Below, in pieces: positions 26,556 to 37,733 of a DNA stretch of 64,000 nt (its first letter is position 1; the number at the start of each line of letters is the position of its first letter). Location of the stretch: positions 1 to 64,000 of the forward strand of contig NZ_AOMB01000014.1 of assembly GCF_000336675.1 (NCBI RefSeq), read 5' to 3'. Under the pieces are notes generated by a model. It made no database searches. It saw only the letters and a list, made by a program, of their open reading frames with translations, and had not been told where the DNA came from. A program made the translations under genes and the position numbers. This DNA is from Halococcus hamelinensis 100A6 (GTDB lineage Archaea; Halobacteriota; Halobacteria; Halobacteriales; Halococcaceae).

Positions 26556-26819
26556 ATGACCCGAAAGACCGACGAAACCGAACGGTATCACCGGCGGCGC
26601 GTCCTCGCGATGGCCGGCGGCGTTCTCGCGGTCGGCCTCGCCGGCTGTTCGAGCCTCGGCGGCGAAGGCGAGGACGGCGGCGGTGGCGGCGGCGAAGGTG
26701 AAGACGGCGGCGGGGGCGGTGGGGAGAACGAAGACGGTGGTGGAGGCGGTGGCGGTGAAGGTGAAGACGGTGGCGGTGAGAGCGGGAACGGTGGGGGTGG
26801 CGAGGAGGAGGACGACTGA
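26556..26819 (+). CDS. Glycine-rich Tat lipoprotein
   Basis: An 87-residue protein with a twin-arginine signal (HRRRVLAMAGGVLAVGLAGC) and a lipobox LAGC, with the lipidated Cys31. The mature part is only repeats of GEGEDGGGGGG-like units with Glu/Asp/Asn, ending EEEDD. It is likely exported folded and anchored to the outer face of the membrane by lipid. The mature sequence has no fold-like content. The repeat makes it prone to length change. The start follows GTG-rich repeat-free DNA at 26530. Confidence 0.65.
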   Translation: MTRKTDETERYHRRRVLAMAGGVLAVGLAGCSSLGGEGEDGGGGGGEGEDGGGGGGENEDGGGGGGGEGEDGGGESGNGGGGEEEDD

Positions 26820-26849
26820 CCGGCGAACCCGCCCCTGTCCCGGACGGTC

Positions 26850-27668
26850 TCACTCCTCGCGGAACTCCTTGACGCGCTCGATGTTCCAGGCGTAGCTCTT
26901 GCCGTCCTCGGTCGGGGTTTCGAGCACGAGCGGCACGTCGGCGAGCGCGTCGTGGTTGACGACCGCCCGCATGCCGTCGGTACCGATCTCGCCCTCGCCG
27001 ACGTGGGCGTGTTCGTCCTTGTGGGTACCGCAGGCGTGTTTCGAGTCGTTGAGGTGGACACAGCGCAGCGAGTCGAGCCCGACGACGTCCTCGAACTCAC
27101 CGAGGGACTCGGCGACCCCCTCGGGCGTCGAGAAGTCGTAGCCCGCGGCGAAGGCGTGGGCGGTGTCGAGACAGAACTCGATGTCCTCGTCAGTCCGCTC
27201 GCGGACCGTCGCGAGGTGGTCGAACTCGCCGCCGAGTTTGGTGCCGCTGCCGGCGTCGCTCTCGACCAGCAGGGTGACCCCGTCGGGGACGTCGAGTTCG
27301 TTGATGGCCTCCCCGGCGTTCGTGAGTCCACCGTCGACGCCCGCACCGGTGTGCGCGCCGAGGTGGACGTTGACGAACTCGATCCCCAATCGTTCCGCGG
27401 CGTCGCACTCGTCCTGGAGGCTCGCGACGGACTTCTCGCGGAGGTCCTCTTTCGGGGTCGCGAGGTTCACGAGGTAGGAGGCGTGGATGACCCACGGGCC
27501 GAGGTCCGAGTCGCGAAACGCGGCGGCCTCCTCGTCGTCGAAACTCGGCCCGGCCCAGACCTGGGGCGAGGCCGTGAATATCTGGCCGCAGTTCCCGCCG
27601 ACGTCGACCTGGCGCTCGATGGCGTTGTCGACGCCGCCGGCGACCGAGACGTGTGCGCCTACGTGCAT
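26850..27668 (-). CDS. nfo: Endonuclease IV (AP endonuclease)
   Basis: A 272-residue TIM-barrel, three-metal AP endonuclease that cuts 5' of abasic sites in base excision repair. Family blocks are visible: [12 protein letters not shown] (N-terminus), [48 protein letters not shown] and [26 protein letters not shown], which supply the His/Asp/Glu zinc ligands. ATG 27668 (MHVGAHVS) is used; the longer upstream frame is antisense to lplA. Confidence 0.94.
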   Translation of the reverse strand: MHVGAHVSVAGGVDNAIERQVDVGGNCGQIFTASPQVWAGPSFDDEEAAAFRDSDLGPWVIHASYLVNLATPKEDLREKSVASLQDECDAAERLGIEFVNVHLGAHTGAGVDGGLTNAGEAINELDVPDGVTLLVESDAGSGTKLGGEFDHLATVRERTDEDIEFCLDTAHAFAAGYDFSTPEGVAESLGEFEDVVGLDSLRCVHLNDSKHACGTHKDEHAHVGEGEIGTDGMRAVVNHDALADVPLVLETPTEDGKSYAWNIERVKEFREE

Positions 27669-27712
27669 ACCCAGGCGTCGACCGCGGCCACAAAGAGCCA
27701 CCCGATCCGCTC

Positions 27713-28525
27713 TCAGGCCGTCGGGTCCGTCCGGTCGCGGTTCCACGCCGGGGAATCGTACTTCTCCTCCACACGCGTACGGGCGCGCGCGAGCTCGTCG
27801 TCGGTCCACCCGCCCGCCTCCGCATCGGCCCACTCCCCGAGTGCGTCCTCGAACGCCTCGACCGCCCGCTCCCGATCGAGGTCGCGCTGTTCGCGGAGGT
27901 TCGTCACGCGCTCGCGGAACGCCTCGGGGCCAGGTGAGTCGACGAAACAGTCGAGGTGGGTCTCGACGACGTCCGAGAAGAGCACCGAACCGTGCTGGAT
28001 CACGCTGTCGCGCCGGCGGTACTGGGCGTTCCCGCTCAACTTTCGGCCGTCGCCCGCCACCACGTCGTGCGCGGGGTGGAGCCCCCGGAGGTAACACGCG
28101 GGTTCGAAGATCGCCGGGCGTTCGGCCTCGACGAACCCCGCCTCGACTTCTAACCTATCCAGCCCGTCGAACAAGGGTTCACAGAGACGTTCGTAGGTCT
28201 CCATCAGGTCGCCGGGGAGTTCGTCGGCCGGCGCGACGATCGAGTAGGAGATGTCACCCCGGGTATCGTGATAGATGCCGCCGCCGCCGGTGGGCCGCCG
28301 CGTCACCGAGATCCCCTCGCGCTCGCAAAAGTCCCAGTCGACGGTACTCGGGTCCTGATGATAACCCAACGAGAGCGTCGCGGGCTCCCACCGGTAGACT
28401 CTGAGGGTACGTGGCCCGCCCTCCGCGGCGGTCTCGGCGGCGACCTCGTCGAGCGCCATGTTCAGCGGCCCGCTTCTGGTGTCTTCGGGGATGAGCCGCC
28501 ACTCCCGGCCTTCGAGATCGGTCAT
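27713..28525 (-). CDS. lplA: Lipoate-protein ligase A
   Basis: A 270-residue lipoyl/biotin ligase fold enzyme. The lipoyl-AMP-binding [12 protein letters not shown] and GRKLSGNAQ motifs are present. It attaches lipoate to E2 or H proteins, as needed for 2-oxoacid dehydrogenases and the glycine cleavage system. The C-terminal ~50 residues are helical and charged and could be an accessory region. It is divergent from rio2, separated by a 685-bp repeat island. It may be co-transcribed with nfo (44 nt downstream). Confidence 0.9.
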   Translation of the reverse strand: MTDLEGREWRLIPEDTRSGPLNMALDEVAAETAAEGGPRTLRVYRWEPATLSLGYHQDPSTVDWDFCEREGISVTRRPTGGGGIYHDTRGDISYSIVAPADELPGDLMETYERLCEPLFDGLDRLEVEAGFVEAERPAIFEPACYLRGLHPAHDVVAGDGRKLSGNAQYRRRDSVIQHGSVLFSDVVETHLDCFVDSPGPEAFRERVTNLREQRDLDRERAVEAFEDALGEWADAEAGGWTDDELARARTRVEEKYDSPAWNRDRTDPTA

Positions 28526-28730
28526 GCCCGGTTCAGGGACCGATCCGACAAAGCGATTCGTGTTTCGTGACCTCTGAGTCGTCGTCCTCCGGGTGAGTAT
28601 GAGGTCCTCGAACGCGTCCGCGAACCACCATCGAGTTCTGTGTGCTCTAATTTGTCTGTGAAGGGAATGTAACCAGTGACACGAGCGCGACTACAAGATT
28701 CGATCCGCCAGCGAAACGAGCGCGATTACT

Positions 28731-28807
28731 AATCCCGTCACAACTGAGAAACCGCACCGTTTCCGCTACTGCCCCACGACGGCCACACCCTCCCCAACCG
28801 GTTCAGC
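28731..28807 (+). repeat. Dispersed intergenic repeat, copy B (partial)
   Basis: AATCCCGTCACAACTG, then ACGACGGCCACACCCTCCCC, then AACCGGTTC, matching copy A up to its first half. It ends where a different pyrimidine-rich stretch begins. Confidence 0.7.
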
Positions 28808-28936
28808 TCCCACTTTTTTACTCGTCGGATTTGCTCACTCCGTTCGCAAACCCCTCCTCGCAAAAACCTGGACTAAAAAGACCGCTCGTTCGCCGATGGC
28901 TCACTCGCGGTACAATCACGACAACTACCACTGCAC

Positions 28937-28987
28937 ACCACGCCCTCCCCAACCGATTCGCTTCACTCGCTCCGCTCGTTTCGCTCA
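28937..28987 (+). repeat. Dispersed intergenic repeat, copy C (partial)
   Basis: Nearly identical to 24571-24621 in copy A, from CCCTCCCCAACCGATTCGC to GTTTCGCTCATCC. The first half present in copies A and B is absent here. Confidence 0.8.
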
Positions 28988-29180
28988 TCCACCACAGAGC
29001 AAAGCTCTGACGAGCCTGCACTCGCGTTGCTCGCGCAGACCTCGCACGGGTCGCGCCTTCGGCGCTCCCGCGCGCCAACAGCACTACCGCCACAGCACCG
29101 CAACCGCCCGCTCCCGCATCGGCGGACGGAAACCGAATTTTGTATCCCAATATACGATTTATTGGCGGTGGCACGCGGCG

Positions 29181-29187
29181 TTTTTAC
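29181..29187 (+). promoter_or_regulatory. Probable rio2 TATA box
   Basis: TTTTTAC, ending 24 nt before the ATG at 29211, predicts a leaderless transcript. A second candidate, TTTATT at 29157-29162, would give a short leader. Confidence 0.5.
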
Positions 29188-29210
29188 CCACGAACGGCGT
29201 ACGGCGCGCA

Positions 29211-30125
29211 ATGGTCCAGAACGTCGCGAGCGAGATGGCGGCGCTCGAACCCGAGGACTTCTACCTCCTCTCGGGCGTCGAGCAGGGGATGCGCTTTAGC
29301 GAGTGGGTGAACCGAGGCAAGCTCGCCGACTTCTCGGATCTCACGCCCGAGAACGTCGACTACCGGCTCGACCGGTGTGCCGATCGAGGGTTGCTCGAAC
29401 GCCGGACGATCCAGTACGAGGGCTACAAACTCACCTTCGAGGGCTACGACGCGCTCGCGCTCCACACCTTCGCCGAGCGCGGCACCATCGAGGGCGTCGG
29501 CGCGCCCCTCGGCGTCGGCAAGGAGAGCGACGTCTACGAGGTCTCCTCGTACACCTCGTTCGCGCTCAAGTTCCACCGCGAGGGCTATACGAACTTCCGG
29601 GAGGTGATGCGCGAACGCGATTACACCTCGGACAACGACCACGTCTCGTGGATGTACACCGCCCGGAAGGCCGCCGAGCGCGAGTACGGCGCGCTCGAAG
29701 CCCTCTATCCCGACGTCTCGGTTCCGCGACCGGTCGACCAGAACCGCCACGCGGTAGTGATGGGGAAGCTCGACGGCGTCGAACTCTCACAGGCCGCGCT
29801 CACCGACGACCAGGTCATCGGGGTCTGTGAGCTCGTGCTCCGGGAGATGCAGTCCGCCTACGCCGCGGGCTACGTCCACGCCGACATGAGCGAGTACAAC
29901 GTCGCGGTTTCGAACGAGGGTATCACCGTCTTCGACTGGCCGCAGGCGGTTCCGACCGACCACCCGAACGCCGACGACCTGCTCGTCCGCGACGTCGAGA
30001 ACCTCCTTGGCTACTTCGAGCGGAAGTACCCGCGCCGGACCCCGGACGCGCTCGATCCGACCGGGATCGCCAGGGCGCTCGCCGACGGTCGCTTCGACTC
30101 GCTCTCGGACCACGCTCCCCGCTGA
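29211..30125 (+). CDS. rio2: Rio2-type serine/threonine protein kinase
   Basis: A 304-residue RIO kinase with an N-terminal winged-helix domain (about 1-90), as in Rio2. The P-loop is GVGKESDVYE (101-110), with Lys120. The catalytic loop is HADMSEYN with Asp225 and Asn230. The metal-binding Asp242 is in FDWPQA, the usual Rio2 variant. Rio2 takes part in maturation of the small ribosomal subunit. ATG 29211 is the conserved MVQNVA start; the frame upstream is repeat DNA. Confidence 0.94.
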   Translation: MVQNVASEMAALEPEDFYLLSGVEQGMRFSEWVNRGKLADFSDLTPENVDYRLDRCADRGLLERRTIQYEGYKLTFEGYDALALHTFAERGTIEGVGAPLGVGKESDVYEVSSYTSFALKFHREGYTNFREVMRERDYTSDNDHVSWMYTARKAAEREYGALEALYPDVSVPRPVDQNRHAVVMGKLDGVELSQAALTDDQVIGVCELVLREMQSAYAAGYVHADMSEYNVAVSNEGITVFDWPQAVPTDHPNADDLLVRDVENLLGYFERKYPRRTPDALDPTGIARALADGRFDSLSDHAPR

Positions 30126-30489
30126 ACCACGGGCTCCGATATCGAATCGCCCCGGCCCTCGACCTTCACGACCAGCGGCGGGGCGAGAAACCCGAACTCG
30201 CGTGTCCACGGTCTCGATTTCAGTAAAGAAACTATCGAATCGGTGGGAGCCATCGCCGACCGTCTTCCGACTCCGGGTAAGTGTCTTGTGAGGTCACTAC
30301 TTGGGCTCGATCGACCACGGTAAACTTCATACGACGATACAGAATAGTGGTGAACGGTTCGCCCACAGTTTCCGCTGTTCGAGAACAAGCCATCAGGCTC
30401 CGGTCGAAAGCCCAGTTCAACGGAAATGCGTCATCGTCGGATCGATTCGAAGCCGAGCGGATCGGGACCGCCGACCGCCGTCGGCCGAC
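30126..30489. other. AT-richer intergenic region between rio2 and katG
   Basis: A 364-bp gap between convergent genes with no supported gene. Positions 30230-30420 have clearly lower GC than the surroundings. They carry a reverse-strand open frame of about 60 codons that I could not match to any family. An inverted repeat GCCGAC-CGCC-GTCGGC (30470-30485) sits just after the katG stop and may help end its transcript. Confidence 0.6.
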
Positions 30490-32670
<2,181 letters not shown>

Positions 32671-32771
32671 CTAAATCGACAACGAAGTTTCGCTATGAGC
32701 GAAGCGATTTGTCGATTGTCCCCATCCACGTTTTCCCTCGGTGCCGATCCCGTCTCCGGTCGTCTCCCCGT

Positions 32772-33839
32772 TCACTCGACGGAGACCGCTTCGCCGGCGT
32801 CGCTGGAGCGCTGGATAGCGTCGAGCACCCGCTGGACGGCCAGCGCCTGCTCGGGGGTGTTGCGCTTCGGGGGTGTCCCGGTCTCGATCGCCGTCGCGAA
32901 GGCGCGCTGTTCGGCCGCGATGGGGTCCACGTCGCGGGTTTCGACCTCGGCGTTGACGAAGTGCGGCGCGCCGACGTCGTGGGCCTCGTGGATCGTGAGC
33001 GCCCCGTTGCCGCGGTCGAGCGTCGCCCCGGCGTCGGTTCCCTGGACCACGAACTCGTCGGTCGGTTCGCGGTCGGCCGCCCACGCGCATTCGAGCGCGA
33101 TCGTTCGCCCGTCCGCACAGGTCAACATGGCCGACGTGGAGTCGTCGACGTCGAAGGCCCCCGGGCCGGCGTCCTCGCCCCACATGTCGAGGTAGGTGTA
33201 GTCCTCACGACCGCCGAACTGGCTCCGGGTTTGGCCGAGCACGGTCTCGACCTCGGGGAAATCCAGGAAGTAGAGCGCGAGGTCGATGGCGTGCACGCCG
33301 ATGTCGACGAGCGAGCCCCCGCCCGCGGCGTCCTTCCGGGTGAACCACGACCCGCGGCCGGGGACGCCACGCCGACGGACGTAGTTCGCCTCGACGTGTT
33401 TGGTCTCCCCGAACCGGCCCTGATCCTGGTAGCCCTTGATCACCTCGACGGCCGGCAGGAAGCGGTTCTTGAACCCCACCATGCAGGTTCCGGGTGCGTC
33501 CTCGGCAGCGTCGACGATGCGCTCGGCGCTGTCGAGGCTGTGGGCGAGCGGCTTTTCGAGCAGCACGTCCAGTCCGGTCTCGAACGCCGCTATCGCGTAC
33601 TCCTCGTGGTAGCGGTTCGGCGTCGTGACGACGACCCCGTCGACCCCCGCATCGACCAGTTCGTCGAGGCTCCCGTAGGTCGGGCGGTCGAAACTCGTCT
33701 CGAAGCGTTCGCGCGCCGCCGCGTCGATGTCGACCCCGCCGGCGAGCGTCGCGTCGCCCTCGGTCAGCCGGGTCGCGTGGTACGACCCCCAGCTCCCGAG
33801 GCCGATGATACCGATCCGTGGTGTGTCTGCCGTCTCCAT
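32772..33839 (-). CDS. Gfo/Idh/MocA family oxidoreductase
   Basis: A 355-residue NAD(P)-dependent sugar or cyclitol oxidoreductase. The N-terminal Rossmann motif is GIIGLGSWGSYHATRL. The EKPLAHSLDSAERI motif contains the catalytic Lys of the family. The C-terminal alpha/beta domain has the GSLVDIGVHAIDLALYF segment, with conserved Asp and His. The upstream gene on the same strand is a UDP-GlcNAc 2-epimerase, so a nucleotide-sugar substrate for surface glycans is a reasonable inference. Confidence 0.9.
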   Translation of the reverse strand: METADTPRIGIIGLGSWGSYHATRLTEGDATLAGGVDIDAAARERFETSFDRPTYGSLDELVDAGVDGVVVTTPNRYHEEYAIAAFETGLDVLLEKPLAHSLDSAERIVDAAEDAPGTCMVGFKNRFLPAVEVIKGYQDQGRFGETKHVEANYVRRRGVPGRGSWFTRKDAAGGGSLVDIGVHAIDLALYFLDFPEVETVLGQTRSQFGGREDYTYLDMWGEDAGPGAFDVDDSTSAMLTCADGRTIALECAWAADREPTDEFVVQGTDAGATLDRGNGALTIHEAHDVGAPHFVNAEVETRDVDPIAAEQRAFATAIETGTPPKRNTPEQALAVQRVLDAIQRSSDAGEAVSVE

Positions 33840-33928
33840 CGTTCACCTCACCACGGCAGGCGGGGATAAATGGCTCGTCCTCCGGTCGACGTCGTTCCTC
33901 GTCCGGGGACGACCTCGGTTTCGACCAC

Positions 33929-35302
33929 TTAGAGGTACTCGAAGCCCTGCTCGTCGCCGTCGAAGCCGAGGCGCTCGTGCGCCCACTCGAACGGGGCGTC
34001 GTCGCGGCGGTCGTCGAGGAACTCGACGATGGTCTCGCCGACGTTCGCGCCGTAGATCGACTCGCCCGTCCGGAGCCGGTCGCGCACCGACTCGGTCCCG
34101 TGGACGTACTCCACGAGGTCGAACATCGCCTCGCCCGTGGTCGGCGGCACGAGGAGGTTCGTGCCCGCGTCGAAGACCGTCTCCGGCCGGTCGGTGTTGT
34201 AGCGCGCGGTGAGACAGACCGCCTCGTCGATGTGGTTCAGCTCCTCCTGCATGCTCCCCGAGTCCGTGAGTTCGGCGAAACACTGGCCGGAGCGGAGGAA
34301 CTCGTAGACGTGGGCGTGTTTCTTCCAGAGGCCCGTGAAGAGGAAGTTGTCGTGCTCCTCGTCGAGGTCGAGGATCCGATCACGGAGGCCGTAGTTCTCG
34401 AGCGCGCGCTTCGTGGCGGTGAGCTCGACGAGGTTGACGTTGTAGCCCGCCTCCACGAGCCGGATCACGCACTTGACGATCGCCCGGAAGCGGTCGGGGA
34501 GGAGGTTCGCCCGGCGGTGGATGTCGACCCGGATCCAGTCGTCGCGCTCCTCCAGAGCGGGGTAGACGTCGAAGACCGACTCCTCCAGGTCCTCGTCGAC
34601 TTTCATCTCGATAGCGTCGACCACGGAGTTCCCGACGACGGGGATTCGCGGTGTGCCGTCGACCGCCTCGGGATAGCCCTCGCGCACGAGGTGCTCGCGG
34701 TTGAGTTCGGTCGGTGCGAAGTGATAGACCGAGGCCGCCGAGCCGACGAAGGTGTCGTACTGCTCGGGGAACGGTTCGGTGCGATTGAGCGACCACTCGC
34801 CGTTCCACTGGTCGTCGATGAACGTCTCGGGATCCGTGTGGTTCGCGACGGAGGGCGACATCCCCCGGAGCCCGGCCTCGTTGTGGGCGACGAACTGGTT
34901 GGTGGCGAACGCCCACGCCTGGGGGACGATACCGGCAGCGAGGGTGTCGCCGTGGACGATGGGCAGCACGGTGGTCTCGGGGTAGTGCTCGTCGAGGTGG
35001 TCGGCGAAGCTCGCGATGCGGCTCGTGAGCTGGGCGGTCTTCTCCGAGAGCCCGCCCCGGATGCCGAGGTCGACCGCGACGCTGTCGGCGATGCCGTACT
35101 CCGCGAGGCCGTGGCCGAGGAGGTCGTCGTGGTGCTGGCCGGTGTGGAGGACGAAACACGGGAGCCCCTGGCGACGCGCCGCCGTGACGACGGGTGCCTG
35201 CTTGTAGAAATCGGGTTTGGTCGCGGTCACGACCGCCACCGCGAACCCCTCGCCCGCCACCTGGTCGGCGAGCCGGTCGTCGTACACCGTGATCTCGGTC
35301 AT
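33929..35302 (-). CDS. wecB: UDP-N-acetylglucosamine 2-epimerase family protein
   Basis: A 457-residue GT-B-fold epimerase, longer than the usual 360-380. Visible motifs are TATKPDFYKQAPVV, HTGQHHDD, HGDTLAAG and HNEAGLRG (HVEAGLR in most), then TDSGSMQEEL, where a Gly of the canonical TDSGG is Ser. It would convert UDP-GlcNAc to UDP-ManNAc or a related sugar. It lies 89 nt upstream of the Gfo/Idh gene on the same strand. The extra N-terminal and inserted residues may indicate a divergent substrate. Confidence 0.85.
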   Translation of the reverse strand: MTEITVYDDRLADQVAGEGFAVAVVTATKPDFYKQAPVVTAARRQGLPCFVLHTGQHHDDLLGHGLAEYGIADSVAVDLGIRGGLSEKTAQLTSRIASFADHLDEHYPETTVLPIVHGDTLAAGIVPQAWAFATNQFVAHNEAGLRGMSPSVANHTDPETFIDDQWNGEWSLNRTEPFPEQYDTFVGSAASVYHFAPTELNREHLVREGYPEAVDGTPRIPVVGNSVVDAIEMKVDEDLEESVFDVYPALEERDDWIRVDIHRRANLLPDRFRAIVKCVIRLVEAGYNVNLVELTATKRALENYGLRDRILDLDEEHDNFLFTGLWKKHAHVYEFLRSGQCFAELTDSGSMQEELNHIDEAVCLTARYNTDRPETVFDAGTNLLVPPTTGEAMFDLVEYVHGTESVRDRLRTGESIYGANVGETIVEFLDDRRDDAPFEWAHERLGFDGDEQGFEYL

Positions 35303-35401
35303 TGCTTCGACACTGCTCCGTCGGGGATTGTAACTGTTGGTGTTGCGTCCCGCGGCGGGTTGGTTCGCCCTGGTGCGGACGACCGCGAGCCGGTCGGCGT
35401 C

Positions 35402-36352
35402 TCAGATGTAGCGTTCCCGTTTGAAGTAGGCCACGAGGATCACCGCGACGACGACCATCCCGAGGAGGACGGCGGGGTAGGCCAGCGGCCACGCGAGCTC
35501 GGGCATGGTCTCGAAGTTCATGCCGTAGAGGCCCGTCACGAGCGTGAGCGGCAGCACGACCGTGGCCACCACCGTGAGGGTTTTCATCACCTCGTTGGTC
35601 GACTGCGAGAGGGTGTTGAGGTAGATGTCGCGCGCGCCCGATGCGAGGTCACGATAGGTGACGGTGAGCTCGACCAGCTGGACGAGGTGGTCGTAGACGT
35701 CGCGGTAGTACTTCTCCGATTCGGCGCGGATCCCGGCGGCGTCGCCGCGGGCGAGCACGCCGACCGCCTCGCGGGAGGGCCAGAGCAGCCGCCGAAACGA
35801 GAGGAGTTCGCGCCGGATCTCGTTGATCGATTCGAGCACCTCGGGGTCGGTGGTCGTGACCACCCGTTCCTCGATGGTCTCGATCCCGTCTTCGAGCTCG
35901 TCGAGGACGTCGAAGTAGCCCTCGACCATCCCGTCGATGACCCGGTAGGCGATGCGGTCCGCGCCGGTGTCGTCGTCGAGCCGGCCGTCGTGGACCATCC
36001 CCCAGACCCGCTCGACGGCCTCGATGGGCGTCACCGAGAGCGTGACCAGCCAGTCGGGGCCGACGAAGAGCCCGACGGGCGTGGTCTCGACCTCGTCGCG
36101 GAAGGCGGTGTCACCGGCCGCGAGCCGGGCGGTCTTGAACAACACGAACGTGTAGTCGGGGTACTCCTCGGTCTTCGGTCGCACCGTGTCGATCACGTCG
36201 TCGGTCGCGAGCGGGTCGATGTCGAACGCCTCGCGGAGTCGCCGGCGTTCGTCGGGGCTCGTATCGGTCGCTCGGACCCAGGTCGTCCCGTCGGCCGCGC
36301 GGACGTCCTCGATCCCGTCGCGTTCGGTGACGCCGGCGGCCGTGGCGCTCAT
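35402..36352 (-). CDS. corA: CorA-type magnesium transporter
   Basis: A 316-residue CorA-family channel. The soluble N-terminal domain and long helix (residues ~150-255) are followed by two C-terminal membrane helices. The pore signature GMN is in LYGMNFETMPEL, and the last helix is followed by KRERYI. The family conducts Mg2+ or Co2+ as a pentamer. I chose ATG 36352 (MSATAAG); a GTG upstream is in frame. It begins 8 nt after the stop of a small membrane protein gene, so both may share a transcript. Confidence 0.92.
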   Translation of the reverse strand: MSATAAGVTERDGIEDVRAADGTTWVRATDTSPDERRRLREAFDIDPLATDDVIDTVRPKTEEYPDYTFVLFKTARLAAGDTAFRDEVETTPVGLFVGPDWLVTLSVTPIEAVERVWGMVHDGRLDDDTGADRIAYRVIDGMVEGYFDVLDELEDGIETIEERVVTTTDPEVLESINEIRRELLSFRRLLWPSREAVGVLARGDAAGIRAESEKYYRDVYDHLVQLVELTVTYRDLASGARDIYLNTLSQSTNEVMKTLTVVATVVLPLTLVTGLYGMNFETMPELAWPLAYPAVLLGMVVVAVILVAYFKRERYI

Positions 36353-36360
36353 CGCGGTGA

Positions 36361-36531
36361 TCACGGCGTGGCCTCCGGCGCGCCCCACAGCCCGATGACC
36401 GAGAGCGTGACGCCCGCCATGACGCCCGTGATCGAGAGCGCTCGCCCTGGATACGGGGCGAAGACGCCGACAATGTAGCCCGTCAGCCCCAGAGCTACGA
36501 GCACGACTCCGGCACTCAACACCCGGTTCAT
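36361..36531 (-). CDS. Small membrane protein upstream of corA
   Basis: A 56-residue protein starting MNRVLSAGVVLVALGLTG, with two membrane helices (about 4-24 and 31-49) separated by FAPYPGR, and ending GAPEATP. It is too short for most gene finders. The ATG at 36531 and the stop (36361-36363) lie 8 nt before the corA ATG, the close spacing of a co-transcribed pair. No homologue is recognised; a role with CorA is speculative. Confidence 0.6.
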   Translation of the reverse strand: MNRVLSAGVVLVALGLTGYIVGVFAPYPGRALSITGVMAGVTLSVIGLWGAPEATP

Positions 36532-36574
36532 GTTGCCGCCGACGGCCCCACCCTCGAAAAGATTTGGTGTGGCC

Positions 36575-36781
36575 TCAGATGAAGTTCAGAACCACCGAGA
36601 GGATCGCGAGGATCACGAAGACGATGATGAGGATCCGGGCGATCTCGGCGGTGAGGCCAGCGATACCCTGCGCACCGGCGACGTAGGCGATGATGGCGAG
36701 CACGATGAACACCACCGCGAGATACGCGATCGAGCCGGTCTGGAGCGGCAGCGCGGTGAACGCCGTGAGCGCGGCGGTCAT
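36575..36781 (-). CDS. DUF1328 small membrane protein
   Basis: A 68-residue protein with two membrane helices (about 18-38 and 46-66), of the DUF1328 family seen in many bacteria and haloarchaea. The segment AYVAGAQGIAGLTAEIARILIIVFVILAIL is typical. Function is not established. It is 43 nt upstream of the previous small gene on the same strand and may be expressed with it. Confidence 0.85.
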   Translation of the reverse strand: MTAALTAFTALPLQTGSIAYLAVVFIVLAIIAYVAGAQGIAGLTAEIARILIIVFVILAILSVVLNFI

Positions 36782-37104
36782 CGGTCGTCCTCCCGAGGCG
36801 TTCGCGGTACGATGCGGTCGCGGGCTGTCGATTTCGTGAACATCACTGGCTCCGACACCCGTTCCGGTGTTGGGGATACGGCTTGCACCCGACGGTCGTT
36901 TAAGTACTACGGGCGTCGTTCGGCACCCTCTCGCACGCGCCTCGTGGTTCCGAAGGCCTTAACAGCGCGATCGCCGAAGGGAGGCCAACTCGCGGGCGAC
37001 GGGCACCGGCGGGCACCTGTTCGGTGCAGCGCGCACGACAGGATGGAATGTGGCCTGTGCGGTCGGGACCGCACGGCTGAACCACCAACGCCCGGAGGCA
37101 CATC
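36782..37104 (+). promoter_or_regulatory. Promoter and structured leader of the eL15 gene
   Basis: A 323-bp stretch without a gene. TATA candidates are TTTAAG (36899-36904) and CCTTAACA (36957-36964), which would give a leader of about 115-175 nt, unusual in haloarchaea. The leader has a 7-bp hairpin with a CGGG loop (37057-37063 / 37068-37074). Two GCACC segments (37003-37007, 37013-37017) compete for one GGTGC (37023-37027). The pairing suggests a structured, perhaps autoregulatory, leader, but this is not a known class to me. Confidence 0.45.
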
Positions 37105-37695
37105 ATGGCACGAAGCTTCTATTCACACATCGGCGACGCGTGGCACGACCCGGAGAACGAGATGCAGGCCGAACTCCAGTGGCGACGCCTCCAGGAGTGG
37201 CGTCAGGAGGGCGCGATCGAGCGGATCGAGCGCCCGACGCGGCTCGACCGGGCGCGCTCGCTCGGCTACAAGGCCAAACAGGGGATCGTCCTCGCGCGGG
37301 TCGCGGTCCGCAAGGGTACGGCGCGCAAACAGCGCCACACCGCGGGCCGTCGAACCAAGCGCCAGGGCGTCAACCGCGTCACGCGCCGGAAGTCCATCCA
37401 GCGCATCGGCGAGGAGCGCGCCAGCCGGAAGTTCCGCAACCTCCGCGTGCTGAACTCCTACCCCGTGGGCCAGGACGGCTCGCAGAAGTGGTTCGAGGTG
37501 ATCCTCGTCGACCCCGAACACCCCGCCATCGAGAACGACGACGACCTCTCGTGGATCTGTGACGACTCCCACCGCGGCCGGGCGTTCCGCGGCCTCACCA
37601 GCGCCGGCACGCAGGGCCGTGGCCTCGGCGAGAAGGGCAAGGGCGCGGAGCACACCCGCCCGAGCATCAACAGCGACCGCGGCCGCGGCAAGTAA
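37105..37695 (+). CDS. rpl15e: 50S ribosomal protein eL15
   Basis: A 196-residue archaeal/eukaryal ribosomal protein of the large subunit. RSFYSHIGDAW at the N-terminus, GYKAKQGIVLARVAVRKG and the basic GRRTKRQGVNRVTRRKS segment are conserved. The C-terminal part RGLTSAGTQGRGLGEKGKG is also typical. It is preceded by a long, structured leader (see the promoter entry). The DsbA-like gene follows after 38 nt. Confidence 0.96.
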   Translation: MARSFYSHIGDAWHDPENEMQAELQWRRLQEWRQEGAIERIERPTRLDRARSLGYKAKQGIVLARVAVRKGTARKQRHTAGRRTKRQGVNRVTRRKSIQRIGEERASRKFRNLRVLNSYPVGQDGSQKWFEVILVDPEHPAIENDDDLSWICDDSHRGRAFRGLTSAGTQGRGLGEKGKGAEHTRPSINSDRGRGK

Positions 37696-37733
37696 GCCGA
37701 CCCCTTTTCGGTCGCGAGCGCGTTTCTCCGACG

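Larger units (their letters stand above)
28526..29210. other. 685-bp divergent intergenic region with repeats
   Basis: No protein gene was found. It contains two dispersed-repeat fragments and several hairpins, including GGATTTGC / GCAAACCC (28827-28834, 28846-28853; 7 of 8 pairs) around loop TCACTCCGTTC. CAGAGC-AAA-GCTCTG (about 28995) and GCGCC-TTC-GGCGC (about 29062) also occur. The end (TATACGATTTATT, 29152-29162) and the nearby TTTTTAC are the rio2 promoter. A short AT-rich part at 28650-28740 looks unremarkable. Confidence 0.75.

Noticed and set aside
30232-30420. Possible transposase fragment (63 codons, reverse strand)
   Set aside because: Lower GC suggests foreign origin, but no transposase motif, terminal repeat or target duplication could be seen.
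36928-37104. Known RNA (RNase P, SRP or C/D box RNA) upstream of rpl15e
   Set aside because: No RNase P or SRP signature and no C/D box pairs at correct spacing; kept only as a structured-leader candidate.
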